NCBI GenBank assembly: GCA_002715305.1
Contig: PAYV01000012.1
Span: 16,784-24,622 of the forward strand
Source of the DNA: Rickettsiales bacterium
GTDB lineage: Bacteria > Pseudomonadota > Alphaproteobacteria > Methylaequorales > Methylaequoraceae
Direction of reading: 5' to 3'
Length of the DNA stretch: 7,839 nt
The stretch's first letter is position 1; the number at the start of each line of letters is the position of its first letter. The notes beneath the pieces are model-generated. The model saw only the letters and a list, made by a program, of their open reading frames with translations, was not told the origin of the DNA and ran no database searches. Below are positions 6,586 through 7,839 of this stretch, piece by piece. The position numbers and the translations under genes were made by a program.

Positions 6586-6902
6586 TTTTCACTCCCTGAT
6601 TTAACTGATAGTATTGTTGAAGTTCCAGCATCAACTCTTAACTGAACAACTTCATTATTTTCTATTATCATTATATCATAGACCCAACCAAACAAACCTT
6701 TTTCGCTATCTTGCAAATTAACTGATAATACTCTCCCGGTATATTTTTTATTAACATTTGCAATAATTAAATCTAAAGGCAAAATTTCTCCTTCATTTAC
6801 AGCTCTAATAGCTTTATCATGTTCACTCTCTTGAGCTTTAATTAGTGTATTTAAAGAAAAACTCAAGAAAAAAAGCAAAAAAATTCTTGTAAATAGAATC
6901 AC
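6582..6902 (-). CDS. Small exported PepSY-like protein, candidate FeuN-type modulator
   Basis: The 106-residue protein has a Sec-type signal peptide (basic R6, hydrophobic 7-19, likely cleavage after IKA near residue 23), so it should be periplasmic. The mature part, about 83 residues, begins with HDKAIRAVNEGEILPLDLII and continues with ANVNKKYTGRVLSVNL, a WVYDIMII strand and LRVDAGTSTILSV. That is the helix-plus-hairpin layout of a single PepSY domain. PepSY proteins are often encoded beside two-component systems. In Sinorhizobium the small exported FeuN, whose gene overlaps feuP, restrains FeuQ signalling; position and size here match that arrangement, but I have not aligned the proteins. 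The start is GTG at 6902-6900, overlapping the mutY stop by four bases (GTGA). The 3' end overlaps the regulator start by four bases (TTGA). Confidence 0.85.
   Translation of the reverse strand: MILFTRIFLLFFLSFSLNTLIKAQESEHDKAIRAVNEGEILPLDLIIANVNKKYTGRVLSVNLQDSEKGLFGWVYDIMIIENNEVVQLRVDAGTSTILSVKSGSEN
6591..6597 (-). promoter_or_regulatory. Ribosome binding site fixing the TTG start of the response regulator
   Basis: On the minus strand AGGGAGT lies inside the last codons of the PepSY-like gene and ends five bases before TTG at 6585. Shine-Dalgarno matches this good are scarce in the window. Together with the family-typical MRILVIEDD start it supports TTG as a genuine start codon, translationally coupled to the upstream gene. 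Confidence 0.6.
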
Positions 6903-7839
6903 AGTGTTTTTTCTTTTATTTTAATCATCAGGGTTGATATTGGTAACAAATCAAATTCATCTTTTGTAATCCATTGATATTTACTTAAAAAAATCCTTTT
7001 TTTTAATTTTATATCAACTATTGATAGTTTCAAACGAAAATGACTAAATTCATGTTCAACAAATGAAATATTTTTATATGATTTTTCAAGCCTAAATGAT
7101 TTTAACCATCGACTTATCAAGTTTTTTACAATATTATTTTTGCTGTCGTAATCATTTAATTCTACAAAGTTTGAAAAAGGATAATTATACAAACCTTGTA
7201 ATAATTTTTTTTCTGAACGTTCAACTAAAAATTCATCTTTATAGCTAATAAAAAAAGCAACACCAATTTTAGTTTTTTTTAGATGTATTTTTACTCTTGT
7301 TTTATTATTTGTTTTTTTTGCGCATAAATTATTTATCGGGCAGATAGTACACTTTGGCTCAGTTGGTTTGCAAACCAAATTTGCTAAATCCATTAAAGAC
7401 TGACAATATTTTCCATTATTTTTTATTGGTGTCAATTTTTGAGCAATATCTTTTAAAACAATATTATAATTTTTTTCTTCAACTTCTAAAGCAAAAGCTC
7501 TAGTAATAATTCTTTTTATATTTGAATCAATAACTGCACATGGTTTATCATAAAGAATTGCACATATTGAGCTTGAAATATAATCACCTATTCCTGGTAT
7601 TTCTTTTAGAGATTCTGGTGTGTTTAAAGGATGTTTTTTTTTTAAAAAATCTTTGGCATTATAAAGATTTTTAGCTCTTTGATAATAACCTAGACCTTGC
7701 CAAACTTTTAAAATTTCTGTTAATTCAGCATTAAAAAAAGATTCAAGGGTAGGCCATTTTTTTAGGAAATCAATATAGTAAGGAACGACCGTTTTTACAC
7801 CAGTCTGCTGAAGCATTACCTCAGAAATCCATATTCTAT
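6899..7839 (-). CDS. mutY: A/G-specific adenine DNA glycosylase MutY (5' end cut by window edge)
   Basis: MutY removes adenine mispaired with 8-oxoguanine and limits G:C to T:A mutation. The frame is open to the right edge. The codons upstream of the ATG at 7816 read RIWISEV, so that Met is internal to the family motif ISEVMLQQTGV, whose Glu (E of SEV) is catalytic; only about 20-30 N-terminal residues are likely missing. Counting from that internal Met: GLGYY (41-45), the helix-hairpin-helix LKEIPGIGDYISS (70-82), catalytic D97 in VIDSNIKRI, and the 4Fe-4S ligands C149, C156, C159 and C165 (C-x6-C-x2-C-x5-C). The C-terminal part (about 180-305) is the Nudix-like domain that reads 8-oxoguanine, with the EFSHF segment near 256-260. 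The stop TGA overlaps the GTG start of the PepSY-like gene. Confidence 0.97.
   Translation of the reverse strand, partial: RIWISEVMLQQTGVKTVVPYYIDFLKKWPTLESFFNAELTEILKVWQGLGYYQRAKNLYNAKDFLKKKHPLNTPESLKEIPGIGDYISSSICAILYDKPCAVIDSNIKRIITRAFALEVEEKNYNIVLKDIAQKLTPIKNNGKYCQSLMDLANLVCKPTEPKCTICPINNLCAKKTNNKTRVKIHLKKTKIGVAFFISYKDEFLVERSEKKLLQGLYNYPFSNFVELNDYDSKNNIVKNLISRWLKSFRLEKSYKNISFVEHEFSHFRLKLSIVDIKLKKRIFLSKYQWITKDEFDLLPISTLMIKIKEKTL

Noticed and set aside
1..7839. CRISPR array, tRNA or rRNA, insertion sequence, prophage or defence system
   Set aside because: I see no spaced direct repeats, no cloverleaf-like or rRNA-like segments, and no transposase or integrase motifs. All eight genes are housekeeping or signalling families, and there is almost no non-coding room.

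Overview
The window is AT-rich (roughly 30% GC by eye) and almost fully coding. It holds eight protein genes, two of them cut by the window edges, with short or negative gaps between neighbours. Family signatures point to an alphaproteobacterium: an OmpR-type regulator with the 'SAGHATSDIECGPL' and 'DQDFDRDSNTIEVF' segments, a family 4 uracil-DNA glycosylase reading 'WRPPGNRTPT' where most lineages have 'CRPPGNR', and an electron-transfer-flavoprotein:ubiquinone oxidoreductase next to a TPR protein. Low GC plus tight packing suggests a streamlined, probably marine, lineage of the SAR11/HIMB59 kind. That placement is inference and cannot be settled from this window.

Layout. Positions 1-2655 (minus strand) hold ETF:ubiquinone oxidoreductase followed by an overlapping membrane-anchored TPR protein that runs off the left edge. 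The TPR gene is easy to miss because it lacks an ATG start and its stop lies outside the window. Positions 2656-2702 are a 47-base divergent gap, the only intergenic space of note. Positions 2703-4574 (plus strand) are a compact operon of family 4 uracil-DNA glycosylase, moaB and rnhB. Positions 4563-7839 (minus strand) are a second compact operon: mutY (5' end cut by the right edge), a small exported PepSY-like protein, a FeuP/PhoP-type response regulator and a FeuQ/PhoQ-type sensor kinase. The two operons meet tail to tail, with the ends of rnhB and the kinase gene overlapping by 12 bases.

How the genes fit together. Three of the eight genes serve nucleic-acid maintenance: uracil removal, adenine removal opposite 8-oxoguanine, and cleavage at ribonucleotides in DNA. 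The PepSY-like/regulator/kinase trio looks like a complete envelope-sensing unit resembling rhizobial FeuN-FeuP-FeuQ, in which a small exported protein modulates the sensor. It is translationally chained to mutY through 4-base overlaps. ETF:ubiquinone oxidoreductase feeds electrons from flavoprotein dehydrogenases into the quinone pool, and MoaB belongs to molybdenum cofactor synthesis.

I found no RNA genes, CRISPR arrays, mobile elements, attachment sites or convincing terminators. I see no clearly new biological system. The points most worth a second look are the FeuN-like module behind mutY, the missing iron-sulfur ligands in the uracil-DNA glycosylase, and the unusual start of the TPR gene.
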